A stretch of 64,000 bases of DNA from CALBTQ01 sp036725605 (GTDB lineage: Bacteria; Lernaellota; Lernaellaia; Lernaellales; Lernaellaceae): assembly GCA_036725605.1 (NCBI GenBank), contig DAIMDW010000004.1, forward strand, positions 1 to 64,000, given 5' to 3'. How positions within the stretch are numbered: position 1 is the first letter of the stretch; every line of letters starts with the position of its first letter. The notes under the pieces were generated by a model that was given only the letters and a program-made list of their open reading frames with translations, did no database searches and was not told where the DNA came from. Both the position numbers and the translations under genes were made by a program. Shown piece after piece: positions 16,540 to 24,692 of this stretch.

Positions 16540-17571
16540 ATGAGTGAAACGAAGTTGCGCGTCGGCGTTTGCGGCGCGGGATCGATCATCGACAGTCACA
16601 TCGAAGCGCTGCGCCGGCAGGGCGAGGCCGAGGTGGTCGGCGTGTCCAGCCGCACGCTCAAGTCGGCGAAACGCGCCGCCCGCCGTTTTCGGGTGAAGGC
16701 CTTTGCCGATCACCAAACACTGGTGAGCGCGCCGGACATCGACGCGGTGATCGTCGCCACGCCCAACTACCAGCACTGCGAGCTGACCCTCGCGGCGATC
16801 GCAGCGGGCAAGCACGTCATGGTCGAAAAGCCGCTGGCCATGACCCTCGCCGAGGGCCGCCGCATGAACGCCGCCGCGCGCAAAGCCGGCGTGCACCTGC
16901 TGTACGCCGAGCAGTTGCCGCTGGCGCCCAAGTTCGTCCACCTGCGCGATCTGGCCCGGGCCGGCGCGTTCGGCGAGATCCACATGGTGCGCCAGATCGA
17001 ACGCCACGCCGGTCCGCATTCGCCGTGGTTCTTCAGCAAGAAAGAGGCGGGCGGCGGCGCTTTGATCGACCTGGGCTGCCACAGCCTCTCGGTCGTGCTC
17101 GACATCATGGGCGAGCGGCCGATCGAGCGCGTCGCGGCGGTCACGCGCACCTTCGCGCACACGCACGGTGACGTCGACGATTTCGTGCTCGTGCGGCTCG
17201 AATTCGCCGGCGGCGCGGTCGGCATCGTCGAGGCCAACTGGTGCCACCAAGGCGGCATGGATTCGATCACCGAAGTCTTCGGCTCGACCGGCAACGGCTA
17301 CGCCGATCTGATGAAGGGCTCGGGCCTGACGACCTACAGCGAAGGCGGCTACGGCGACGACCGGAGCGATACGCGCGGCTGGCGTCAACCGCGTTACGAC
17401 ACCTGCTACGAATGCGGCTATCAGGAGCAGGCGCGCGCGATGGTCGCGACGATCCTCCACGGCGCGCCCCCGGTGCAATCGGGCGACGACGGCGTGGACA
17501 TTTTGCGCATCATCGCCGCCGCCTACCGCTCGGCGCAACAGGGCGGCCGGCCGCAGCCGCTGCCCAAATAA
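16540..17571 (+). CDS. Gfo/Idh/MocA-family NAD(P)-dependent oxidoreductase
   Basis: ATG 16540 behind GAGAAAGGA is preferred over GTG 16507, because the Rossmann strand starts right after it: LRVGVCGAGSIIDSH, with the G-x-G-x-x nucleotide-binding loop. EKPLAMTLAEG near residue 90 is the conserved E-K-P motif with the catalytic lysine. GGGALIDLGCHSL near 175 supplies the D-x-x-x-H pair typical of the family. The 343-residue length is standard. It oxidises or reduces a sugar, cyclitol or related alcohol in the cytosol; the exact substrate is unknown. It probably forms a two-gene operon with the creatininase-like gene 13 bases downstream. Confidence 0.85.
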   Translation: MSETKLRVGVCGAGSIIDSHIEALRRQGEAEVVGVSSRTLKSAKRAARRFRVKAFADHQTLVSAPDIDAVIVATPNYQHCELTLAAIAAGKHVMVEKPLAMTLAEGRRMNAAARKAGVHLLYAEQLPLAPKFVHLRDLARAGAFGEIHMVRQIERHAGPHSPWFFSKKEAGGGALIDLGCHSLSVVLDIMGERPIERVAAVTRTFAHTHGDVDDFVLVRLEFAGGAVGIVEANWCHQGGMDSITEVFGSTGNGYADLMKGSGLTTYSEGGYGDDRSDTRGWRQPRYDTCYECGYQEQARAMVATILHGAPPVQSGDDGVDILRIIAAAYRSAQQGGRPQPLPK

Positions 17572-17584
17572 GGAGACGCGAACC

Positions 17585-18586
17585 ATGGCCAAGGGCAAAT
17601 CCCCGCGCGCGCTCAAGCTCGAACGACTGACGTACAAGCAGTTCAACGCGCTGCCTCGCGAACGCACGATGCTCATCGCCACGCTCAGTCCGCTGGAGGT
17701 GCACGGTCCGCACCTGCCGCTGGGGCAGGATATGTTCGAGGGCTACGCGTTGGCCGAGCACGCCGGGCGCAAGCTGATGGCGGAACAAACCGACTGGCAG
17801 GTGGTGATGCTGCCGGTGACGCCGGTGGCCTGCGACGGCGTGCCCAAACCGGGGACGGTCACCTTTCCCGCGCCGATGGTGCGCGACATCGCGGTCGGTT
17901 TGCTCGCGCCCTTCGCCAAGGCCGGTTTCGCGCGGCTGGCCTACACGACCTTCCACGGCGGCCCGCGCCATGTGTGCGCGCTGGAGGATGCGGCCGCGAC
18001 GATCGCCGCGCGTTTCGGTACGCCGACCGTCTCGCTGTTTTCGGCCGTGCTGGGCCGCGTGTTGGAGGGCGATGTGTTTCTCGACGCCATCGCCGATCGG
18101 CCGGAGCGGGAAATCAACCACGCGCAGCTCAAGCAGGATCAGCACGCGGGCTTCGTCGAAACCTCCCTGGCGCTCGCGTTGTGGCCCGAGCTGGTCGATG
18201 ACGGATGGCGGGAACTGCCGCCCAGCGTGGTGGAAACGTCTGCCGAAGCGGCCGGCGGCAACGAGTCGATTCTGTACGAGTCGCGACAAAAGGCTTCGCT
18301 GAGCGAACGCCTCAAGCGCCACGTGGCGACGGCCGGAATGATTCGGCGCGCGCTGCGGCATTTCCGCGAGAGCACGTACTTCGGCTACCCGGCGCTGGCT
18401 TCGGCGGAGCAGGGCCGGGCGTTGTACGAGCATCTGTCGGATCTGTGCCTGGAGGCGATGCGGGAGTTCATTGCGCGCGGCGTCGACTTCGACGGTCATT
18501 CGCCGCTGTGGAAATACCGCCGGCTGTTCATGAACGCGGCCGCCAACAAGGTCGCCGACGATTTGCTGGGTCTCAACGGCGCTTAG
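17585..18586 (+). CDS. Creatininase-family amidohydrolase-like protein
   Basis: The 333-residue protein has the family's metal-binding start, PLEVHGPHLPLGQD (Glu-x-His and a following Asp), and the central TTFHGGPRH segment where typical members have N-G-H-G-G-N. The replaced asparagines leave the His and Gly-Gly intact, so metal binding is plausible but substrate specificity may differ. AGGAGACG precedes the ATG. Family members hydrolyse cyclic or linear amides such as creatinine or formamidopyrimidine derivatives. The C-terminal 80 residues have no obvious motif. The last four bases overlap the stop of the convergent GNAT gene. Confidence 0.75.
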   Translation: MAKGKSPRALKLERLTYKQFNALPRERTMLIATLSPLEVHGPHLPLGQDMFEGYALAEHAGRKLMAEQTDWQVVMLPVTPVACDGVPKPGTVTFPAPMVRDIAVGLLAPFAKAGFARLAYTTFHGGPRHVCALEDAAATIAARFGTPTVSLFSAVLGRVLEGDVFLDAIADRPEREINHAQLKQDQHAGFVETSLALALWPELVDDGWRELPPSVVETSAEAAGGNESILYESRQKASLSERLKRHVATAGMIRRALRHFRESTYFGYPALASAEQGRALYEHLSDLCLEAMREFIARGVDFDGHSPLWKYRRLFMNAAANKVADDLLGLNGA

Positions 18587-19098
18587 CAATGCGGCGAAGC
18601 CAGCCGCCAATGCACCGTCGCATCGTCGCGGCCGACTCGCTCGAAGCCGAGCCGGTCGAACAGGCGCTGTGAGATTGCGTTGTCGTGATCGGTGCGCGCG
18701 ACGATGGTTTGCACGCGGCGGGCGAAGGCCCAGTCGATCAGCGCCGCGACCACTTCGCGCGCGTATCCCTGCCGGCGATGCGCGGGCGCGATCTGAAAGC
18801 CGATCTCCACCTGTTCGTTTTCGTCGGGCGGACCGAAAAAGCCGATGTCGCCGACGAAGGTGCGGTCGGCGCGCCGGATAATCAGCCACACGCCCCAGCC
18901 GTGCATTTCCGGAAAACGCCGCATCGTTTCGCGCGCGCCGTCCATCACCGTAAGCAGATCGGCCGACGGCCAATCGGCGGGCACGGCGTCGAACTGCCGC
19001 AACGCCGCGGCGCGGTCCTTCGCCAGCAAGGAGATCCAGGCGGCGGTGGTCGGCATCAGCGTCAGGCGGGCGGTGTGCACCGCGTGCTTTTCGTCCAT
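18583..19098 (-). CDS. GNAT-family N-acetyltransferase (RimJ/RimL type)
   Basis: The 171-residue protein starts at ATG 19098, which is close to GGAGGCGCC. It has the RimJ-like N-terminus TARLTLMP, then VEIGFQIAPAHRRQGYAREV, which contains the acetyl-CoA loop (Q/R-x-x-G-x-A), and the closing segment NAISQRLFDRLGFERVG. It would acetylate a ribosomal-protein, peptide or small-molecule amine in the cytosol. It lies eight bases downstream of the EamA transporter gene, probably in the same transcript. Confidence 0.82.
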   Translation of the reverse strand: MDEKHAVHTARLTLMPTTAAWISLLAKDRAAALRQFDAVPADWPSADLLTVMDGARETMRRFPEMHGWGVWLIIRRADRTFVGDIGFFGPPDENEQVEIGFQIAPAHRRQGYAREVVAALIDWAFARRVQTIVARTDHDNAISQRLFDRLGFERVGRDDATVHWRLASPHC

Positions 19099-19106
19099 GG
19101 CGCCTC

Positions 19107-20012
19107 CTATCCGACGAGCTGTTCGGGCACCTCGCGCGGCGACCGGCGCGGGCGAACGACCGCCAGGGCCACGCCGCACAAGATCACGCCCGTGCCCAGC
19201 AATTGCACCGGCGTGGGTTGCTCGTTCACCCACAGCCAGGCGATGACGATCCCCACCGCCGGTTGCGTGAAAATGGTGATGGTCACCTTCGCCGCCAGGG
19301 CCTCGCGCAGGGCGATGAACCAGAAGGTGTAACCCACCACCGTGCACAATAACGCGAGGTAGAGCGTCAGCACCAGCCAGTCGCCGCCGGTCAGGCCGGC
19401 CGCCCGCGGCCACCAGCCCAGGGCGGTGAGCGCGACGGCGTTGACCGCGCAGGCGCAGGCGAGGGCCACGGCGATCACCTTGAACGGCGAATGGCGGCGC
19501 AACAGCTCTTTGCCGATCACGGAATACAGCGACTCGAAAAATACCGCGACGACGATCAGCGCCGGACCGGCCGGGTTGATCGCGCCCCGCTCGTTCCAGA
19601 ATTCGGAGAGGATCAGCACGCCGGCGAAGGCCGTGAGCAACGCCGCGATCGTCCGCCGGTCGATTTTTTCGCGCAGGTAAAAGTACGCGCCCAGCGACAC
19701 CAGCAGCGGTTCGGTCGAAGACAACACCGCCGCGTCGGCCGCGCGTGAAACGCTCACCCCGGCGTACATCAGAAACGGGCAGGCGGTGAACGTGGCCACC
19801 CCGACGATCGCGGTGCGCAGCAGATCGCCCGCCGACATGCGCAGCCCCGTGCGCCAATAAGCGACCGCCAGCAGCGGCGCCAGCGCGATCAGGTAGCGCA
19901 ACGAGGTGATCAGAAAAAACGGACCGTGGCTCATCAGGTCCTTGGTCGCGGCGTAGGAGCCGCCCCAAATGACGTTCATCGCCAGCATCAGCAACAAGGT
20001 GGATCGTTTCAT
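19107..20012 (-). CDS. EamA/DMT-family transporter
   Basis: From ATG 20012 the product has 301 residues and ten predicted membrane helices in two five-helix EamA halves. The first half begins NVIWGGSYAATKDLM and includes TSLRYLIALAPLL. The second begins near SLYSVIGKELLRR and ends with VIAWLWVNEQPTPVQLLG, typical of drug/metabolite transporters (RhaT/YdcZ type). In-frame sequence upstream of 20012 is not membrane-like, so this start is preferred even though no strong ribosome-binding site is visible. The substrate is unknown. Confidence 0.82.
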   Translation of the reverse strand: MKRSTLLLMLAMNVIWGGSYAATKDLMSHGPFFLITSLRYLIALAPLLAVAYWRTGLRMSAGDLLRTAIVGVATFTACPFLMYAGVSVSRAADAAVLSSTEPLLVSLGAYFYLREKIDRRTIAALLTAFAGVLILSEFWNERGAINPAGPALIVVAVFFESLYSVIGKELLRRHSPFKVIAVALACACAVNAVALTALGWWPRAAGLTGGDWLVLTLYLALLCTVVGYTFWFIALREALAAKVTITIFTQPAVGIVIAWLWVNEQPTPVQLLGTGVILCGVALAVVRPRRSPREVPEQLVG

Positions 20013-20153
20013 CGGCGGCGAGCGTAGCACAAGCCGGCGGCAAAGTATTGCGGCTTGTGTCGTCGAGAGATTCATGAAATAATCTATCCACATAGGGTCG
20101 CCAACGGTCGGGCGGACAGGGAATGACAAAATATATTTATCGAGATAATATCA

Positions 20154-20726
20154 ATGAAATGTGCGCTGTGTAAGAGCAAAGAGTGTTATGAGGGAAAGAA
20201 CTGTTTCCCGGACGGTCCGGACCTGCGCCGGCCGTTGTCCGACGAGGATCGGCGCTTGAGCCGGGCCGCCGCTGAGGTCGAGGCCGAAGGGTACCTGCGT
20301 TGGACGCGGCTGGAGGAAATCATCGAATTCGCCAAGCGTATGAATTATCGCCGGGTGGGTCTGGCCTTTTGCATCGGCTTGGCCGACGAGGCGCGCCTGG
20401 TGCATGAAATTCTCTCCGATCATTTCGACGTGCATTCGATATGCTGCAAGGCCTGTGGCGTGAAGAAGGACGACCTGGATTATCCGCACGTGCGCCCCGA
20501 ACGCGACGAGGTCGCCTGCCATCCGCAGGCGCAGGCGCGGCTGCTGGCGCGGGAAAATACGCAGTTGAATATTATTCTTGGCTTATGTGTGGGACATGAT
20601 ATGCTTTTTACCCGGCACTCGCAGGCCCCGGTGACGACCCTGGCCGTGAAGGATCGCGTGCTGGCGCACAATCCGTTGGGCGTGCTTTATTCCGGGTATC
20701 AACGTCGGGCCCGGTTCGATCGCTAA
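20154..20726 (+). CDS. DUF1847-family cysteine-rich metal-binding protein
   Basis: A 190-residue protein starting MKCALCKSKECYEGKNC, with four cysteines in the first 17 residues. Further Cys pairs occur in CCKACGVKKDDL, plus a lone Cys in VACHP. The central segment YRRVGLAFCIGLADEARLV and the later NIILGLCVGHDMLF are characteristic of DUF1847 proteins, which are thought to bind a metal or cluster. The final part includes HSQAPVTTLAVKDR. No signal peptide. The biochemical role is not established for the family. Confidence 0.75.
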   Translation: MKCALCKSKECYEGKNCFPDGPDLRRPLSDEDRRLSRAAAEVEAEGYLRWTRLEEIIEFAKRMNYRRVGLAFCIGLADEARLVHEILSDHFDVHSICCKACGVKKDDLDYPHVRPERDEVACHPQAQARLLARENTQLNIILGLCVGHDMLFTRHSQAPVTTLAVKDRVLAHNPLGVLYSGYQRRARFDR

Positions 20727-20750
20727 GCTGTATTTTTCGTGGGGGGAGCC

Positions 20751-22382
20751 ATGAAAAGGAAGCAGTTAAAAATACTTTTCGCCCTGACGGCGGCCGTCGC
20801 GCTGCTGGCTACGGGCGCCTTGGCCGACACGGTCGTTTACTACGACAAACCCGGCGCCAGCGGCGAGGGCGTTTTGCTGGCCAACATGATGATGCACCTG
20901 GCCGGGCATTTCGATCCGCAGGTCGTCGTCGCCGATGTGGGCGCTTATCAGCCGGGCGATCTGCAACAATATCAACACGCGATTTACGTGGGCGTGCTCA
21001 ACAACACGCTGCCTTGTGCGTTTTTGCAGGATGTCGTATCCGGCGTGCGGCCCGTGTTGTGGATCGCCGGGAACATCGAGCAGACCAATCTGTACAATCC
21101 GGGCGGTTCCGTCCTGGGATATTACATCGATAATTATGTTCTCGGCCTGGGCTTCAACCGCATCGACTACCGCGAGCGACGCCTGGAGCGCCGTGGCGAT
21201 CCGGGTTTCTTCCGCGTGAAGGTGACCGGCCAGCCGACCGTTTGGGCGACGCTTTCGCCGGCGGATGATCCGCAAACGACCAACCCGTACATCATCTGCG
21301 GCGCGTCGTTGTGTTACGTGGCCGATCAGCCGCTGTACTATTCGGTCGACGACGGCCGCTACCTGGCCTTGGTCGATTTTCTGCACGAGTTTTACCAAAG
21401 CGGCGTCGCGGAAAAGCGCTACGCGTTGATCCGCTTGGAGGATCTCGCGCCGAAGGTCACGCCCGTCGACGAACTGTACGCCCTGGCCGACCGGCTGGCC
21501 GCCGAGGGCATTCCCTTCTCGTTTGGCGTGGTGCCGATCTTCACCGATCCGGAGGGCATCTACTTCCCGCCCGGCTCGGAGTTTCATTTTGCTGACGATC
21601 CGGAGTTCGTCGCGGCGATCAATTACCTGCTCGCCTCGGGCGGCACGATGATCATGCACGGGGTGACCCATCAGCACGACATGGGCATCTCGCGCGTGGA
21701 TTGGGAGTTCGTCGAGGGCTTGAACAACCAGCCGCTGCCCTACGACAGCGAGCAATGGGTGCGCGACAAAATCGAGTACGGCCTCGCCGAGTTCACCGCG
21801 CAGGGTTGGTCGCCGGTCATCTGGGAAACGCCGCACTACGCCGCCTCGCACGGCGACTATGCGGTGATCGCCGATTATTTTACCTTGTATTATGAGCAGC
21901 CGCTGGTCTTCCCGCTGCCGCCGGACGCCGCGCCGGTGTTCGCGCAGCAGCTTTATCCCCAATCGCAGACGACGCCCTACTACACGCCCACCGGCCCCTT
22001 CGGCATGGGCGTGATTCCCGAAACGCTGGGCTACCTCGATCCGGCCGCGCCGTATTTGACGCCCCCGGCGCTGCTCGAGCGCGCCGACGCCCTGAGCGTG
22101 GTGCGCGACGGCGTGGCCTCGTTTTTCGCGCACGTCGGCCTGGTTTCCTCCGAATCGATTTTCACCGTCATCACCGGTTTGCAGGAACGCGGCTACGAGT
22201 TCGTCAGCGTGCAGGATCTGATCGGGCCGCTCCCCGACGATGATGACGATACGGTCGATGACGACGACGATGCGACCGACGACGACGACGACAAAAACGA
22301 TCCCGACCTGCTCGGCGACGACGACGACGCCATCGATGACGACGACGACAACGACGACGATAATGACGGCTGTGGAAGCTGA
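20751..22382 (+). CDS. Secreted DUF2334-type polysaccharide deacetylase-like protein with Asp-rich GCGS tail
   Basis: ATG 20751 follows GGGGGGAGCC and opens a signal peptide (MKRKQLKILFALTAAVALLA); the product has 543 residues. Residues 25-220 form an N-terminal domain of unknown fold. From about 221 comes a deacetylase-like (beta/alpha) barrel: RYALIRLEDLAPKVTP with the DUF2334 R-x-E-D metal motif, FSFGVVPIF, GTMIMHGVTHQH with a His pair, and VIWETPHYAAS. The last 45 residues are Asp runs ending Asn-Asp-Gly-Cys-Gly-Ser, a variant of the GCGC tail. It probably removes acetyl groups from an extracellular polysaccharide. Confidence 0.75.
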   Translation: MKRKQLKILFALTAAVALLATGALADTVVYYDKPGASGEGVLLANMMMHLAGHFDPQVVVADVGAYQPGDLQQYQHAIYVGVLNNTLPCAFLQDVVSGVRPVLWIAGNIEQTNLYNPGGSVLGYYIDNYVLGLGFNRIDYRERRLERRGDPGFFRVKVTGQPTVWATLSPADDPQTTNPYIICGASLCYVADQPLYYSVDDGRYLALVDFLHEFYQSGVAEKRYALIRLEDLAPKVTPVDELYALADRLAAEGIPFSFGVVPIFTDPEGIYFPPGSEFHFADDPEFVAAINYLLASGGTMIMHGVTHQHDMGISRVDWEFVEGLNNQPLPYDSEQWVRDKIEYGLAEFTAQGWSPVIWETPHYAASHGDYAVIADYFTLYYEQPLVFPLPPDAAPVFAQQLYPQSQTTPYYTPTGPFGMGVIPETLGYLDPAAPYLTPPALLERADALSVVRDGVASFFAHVGLVSSESIFTVITGLQERGYEFVSVQDLIGPLPDDDDDTVDDDDDATDDDDDKNDPDLLGDDDDAIDDDDDNDDDNDGCGS

Positions 22383-22564
22383 CCAAATCCATTGAGCGCA
22401 GCAAAATACCGCCATGATTGAGGAATAGTCTTTTGGCAATATTGGAAATTATTGGCGATAGAATCTATATTCTACAATAATCCCTTATCATTTGACTTCA
22501 ATGTTCCGATCAAAAAAACACCACAAATCGATATGGGTTTCCCATTTTCAAGCCGGAGCGGAAA

Positions 22565-22974
22565 ATGCGTGCTTTCTTTATTTTCGCGGCGATCGTCTGT
22601 TTATTTATTATCCCCGCCAATGCAATGGCTATCACGGTCAAAGGTGAGGTGATGCATGCCGCCAATTGGTCGGCGGTCAGCGGTCAGACGAATGTTTATA
22701 AGTACGAAAACTTCGATTTTCCTATCGACGAGGATTCCTCCGATTACGTGCAGGTGTATCGAAATGGTGTCGAGCAGCCGCGTATCTAGGTTCACTTTCC
22801 TTGCATTCGCAAAATATAAATTATTTTTATTATGATTCTGAGGATTTCTATTGTGGTGATGAATCGAACGAGCCGCCAACGGCTGACTCCATGAACGAGG
22901 CGGATTTGTATCTGTTACACGAAATCTATTGCTGGGCGCGGGGCATTGCGAACAACGACGCGGAGTGTTTTTAA
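22565..22974 (+). pseudogene. Small secreted protein gene interrupted by a frameshift
   Basis: From ATG 22565 (GGAGCGGAAA upstream) the frame encodes a clean signal peptide (MRAFFIFAAIVCLFIIPANA) and about 54 mature residues, ending at a stop at 22787-22789. A different frame from about 22780 continues without stop to TAA at 22972-22974 and encodes coding-like sequence (SLHSQNINYFYYDSEDF, then NEADLYLLHEIYCWARGI and a Cys near the end). Together they would make a secreted protein of about 136 residues. Either the gene is broken or one base is missing or added in the data. The last 33 bases of this segment recur at 24638-24670. Confidence 0.55.
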
Positions 22975-22977
22975 TGG
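22945..22977 (+). repeat. 33-bp exact direct repeat upstream of FG-GAP gene 1
   Basis: ATTGCGAACAACGACGCGGA followed by GTGTTTTTAATGG is identical at 24638-24670. Each copy lies shortly before one of the two tandem FG-GAP genes, so it marks the edge of the duplicated block. Confidence 0.9.
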
Positions 22978-22983
22978 AGCCGG

Positions 22984-24564
22984 ATGGATTGGAGCAACAT
23001 TGTGAAAGTTAGCTCATTCGTGGTGATATTGGTGGTTGTGGCAATGGCCGCCTCCGCCAATGCCGAACCGAAGATCTACGATACCCATATGATGTTCACC
23101 GGCATTGATAGCGACGGATTTGCCTCAAGAGTGTCTGTGGGATTGTTTAACGGCAACAACTCCACAGATCTTCTTATTACCGCGCCATGGCGTTACGACA
23201 TCAATGGAAGCGTAATAATCATTTTCGATGTTGATGATATAGATAATGGCGTCTATTCAACGGAAACGGTTTCCAACGGCGTTATTTTCGTCGGAGAGGA
23301 AAACGATTGGTTGGGGTACCCGGCCGAATTTTGCGACATCAACGGCGATGGCAACAGCGACGCCTTGATAACGCGCACCTGGTGGGGAGGCAGACGGGAA
23401 ACGATCTTCATTTTCTACGGAAGCGATGAATGGGCGCCCGGATCGGTTGTCAGCGATTTGACGACGGAAGCGGATGTCATCATTTACGCAACCGACGACA
23501 ATCCTTTCCGGTCGCAATTGATCTGCGGCGATGTGAACGGCGACCAATACGATGATTTGTTGACTGCTGATGAGCCGCTCGTGATTCTCGGCGCAAATTA
23601 TCCATCCGGAACGACAATCGATCTGGAAACCGACCAAGCCGATGTGCGCTTTACCGGTGGCGAAGCGGCCGCTTTTTCATACCCACAACTGGCCGATATC
23701 AATGGCGATGGAATTAATGATTTCATCTTCAGTCATGGGACTGACTTTTACGGCAAATTGTATATCTGGTTCGGGTTCGACGATTACACGACGCCGCGGG
23801 TGATCGATGTAGAGGCAACTCCACCGGATATTTATTATAAACATCCCTTATATGAAGCGTTTTTCAAATGTCGCGATGCGGGCGACTGGAATGATGATGG
23901 TGCGGATGATCTGTTATGTGCCCGCTCTTATACCAGTGATATAGCCTTGATTATTTTAAAGCTGGGTCAAGTCGGTTTGGAGCCGGGTGGCGTACTGGCG
24001 GATCAATTAAATGTTTTTTCTCCTTTCTATCCGATGTTTTTCGGCGATATCGACGGCGACGATCAACTCGACCTGATTTTTCAATCACACGCGTTTTATT
24101 GGGATCGTGATGCGTTTCCCCAAACCGGAACGTGGAGTCTGAATGACTACGAACCGCAGGGCATTCACGAACCGAACGGTTTTGAAGAAGGGCAGACCTT
24201 AATCGCCAATCTAGACAACGATGGCATCCCCGATGTGATTTTTTATGACAAAGCCGCTGATCCGTCCAAGGTTACCGGCGCGGTGGAAATCTTTTTTTCC
24301 AGCCGCGACGGCGTCGATGACGACACTATCGACGACGATACCACTCCCGATGACGATACGACTCCGGATGACGATACGACTCCCGACGATGACACAATTC
24401 CCGACGACGATACAACTCCTGACGATGATACGGACGACGATACCGACGACGACACAGTCCCCGACGACGACACCACGTCTGATGATGATGTGGATGACGA
24501 CGAAGCCGATGACGATTCAGCATCGGACGATGACGACGACGATGATGATGGCTGCGGGTGTTGA
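22984..24564 (+). CDS. Secreted FG-GAP/VCBS-repeat protein with Asp-rich GCGC tail (copy 1)
   Basis: The 526-residue product has a signal peptide ending near Ala-Ser-Ala-Asn-Ala. GTG at 23002, behind TTGGAG, is an alternative start that would give a tighter signal peptide. At least six calcium-binding FG-GAP motifs recur at 50-70-residue spacing: DINGDGNSD, DVNGDQYDD, DINGDGIND, DWNDDGADD, DIDGDDQLD and LDNDGIPD. They indicate an integrin-alpha-like propeller. The C-terminal 80 residues are Asp triplets separated by Thr/Pro, ending Asp8-Gly-Cys-Gly-Cys. Probably surface attached or released. Copy 2 follows directly. Confidence 0.82.
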   Translation: MDWSNIVKVSSFVVILVVVAMAASANAEPKIYDTHMMFTGIDSDGFASRVSVGLFNGNNSTDLLITAPWRYDINGSVIIIFDVDDIDNGVYSTETVSNGVIFVGEENDWLGYPAEFCDINGDGNSDALITRTWWGGRRETIFIFYGSDEWAPGSVVSDLTTEADVIIYATDDNPFRSQLICGDVNGDQYDDLLTADEPLVILGANYPSGTTIDLETDQADVRFTGGEAAAFSYPQLADINGDGINDFIFSHGTDFYGKLYIWFGFDDYTTPRVIDVEATPPDIYYKHPLYEAFFKCRDAGDWNDDGADDLLCARSYTSDIALIILKLGQVGLEPGGVLADQLNVFSPFYPMFFGDIDGDDQLDLIFQSHAFYWDRDAFPQTGTWSLNDYEPQGIHEPNGFEEGQTLIANLDNDGIPDVIFYDKAADPSKVTGAVEIFFSSRDGVDDDTIDDDTTPDDDTTPDDDTTPDDDTIPDDDTTPDDDTDDDTDDDTVPDDDTTSDDDVDDDEADDDSASDDDDDDDDGCGC

Positions 24565-24637
24565 CCGATAATTGATCTTAAATTTCTTTTCTCCGCCCGC
24601 TTATCTGCCGATGGACTCTCCATATACGTTCTCAGTG

Positions 24638-24670
24638 ATTGCGAACAACGACGCGGAGTGTTTTTAATGG
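24638..24670 (+). repeat. 33-bp exact direct repeat upstream of FG-GAP gene 2
   Basis: Identical to 22945-22977. Here it is detached from the rest of the small secreted gene and only 22 bases from the start of the second FG-GAP gene, as expected if the block was duplicated in tandem. Confidence 0.9.
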
Positions 24671-24692
24671 GATTAACGATTGGCGGTGGGAA

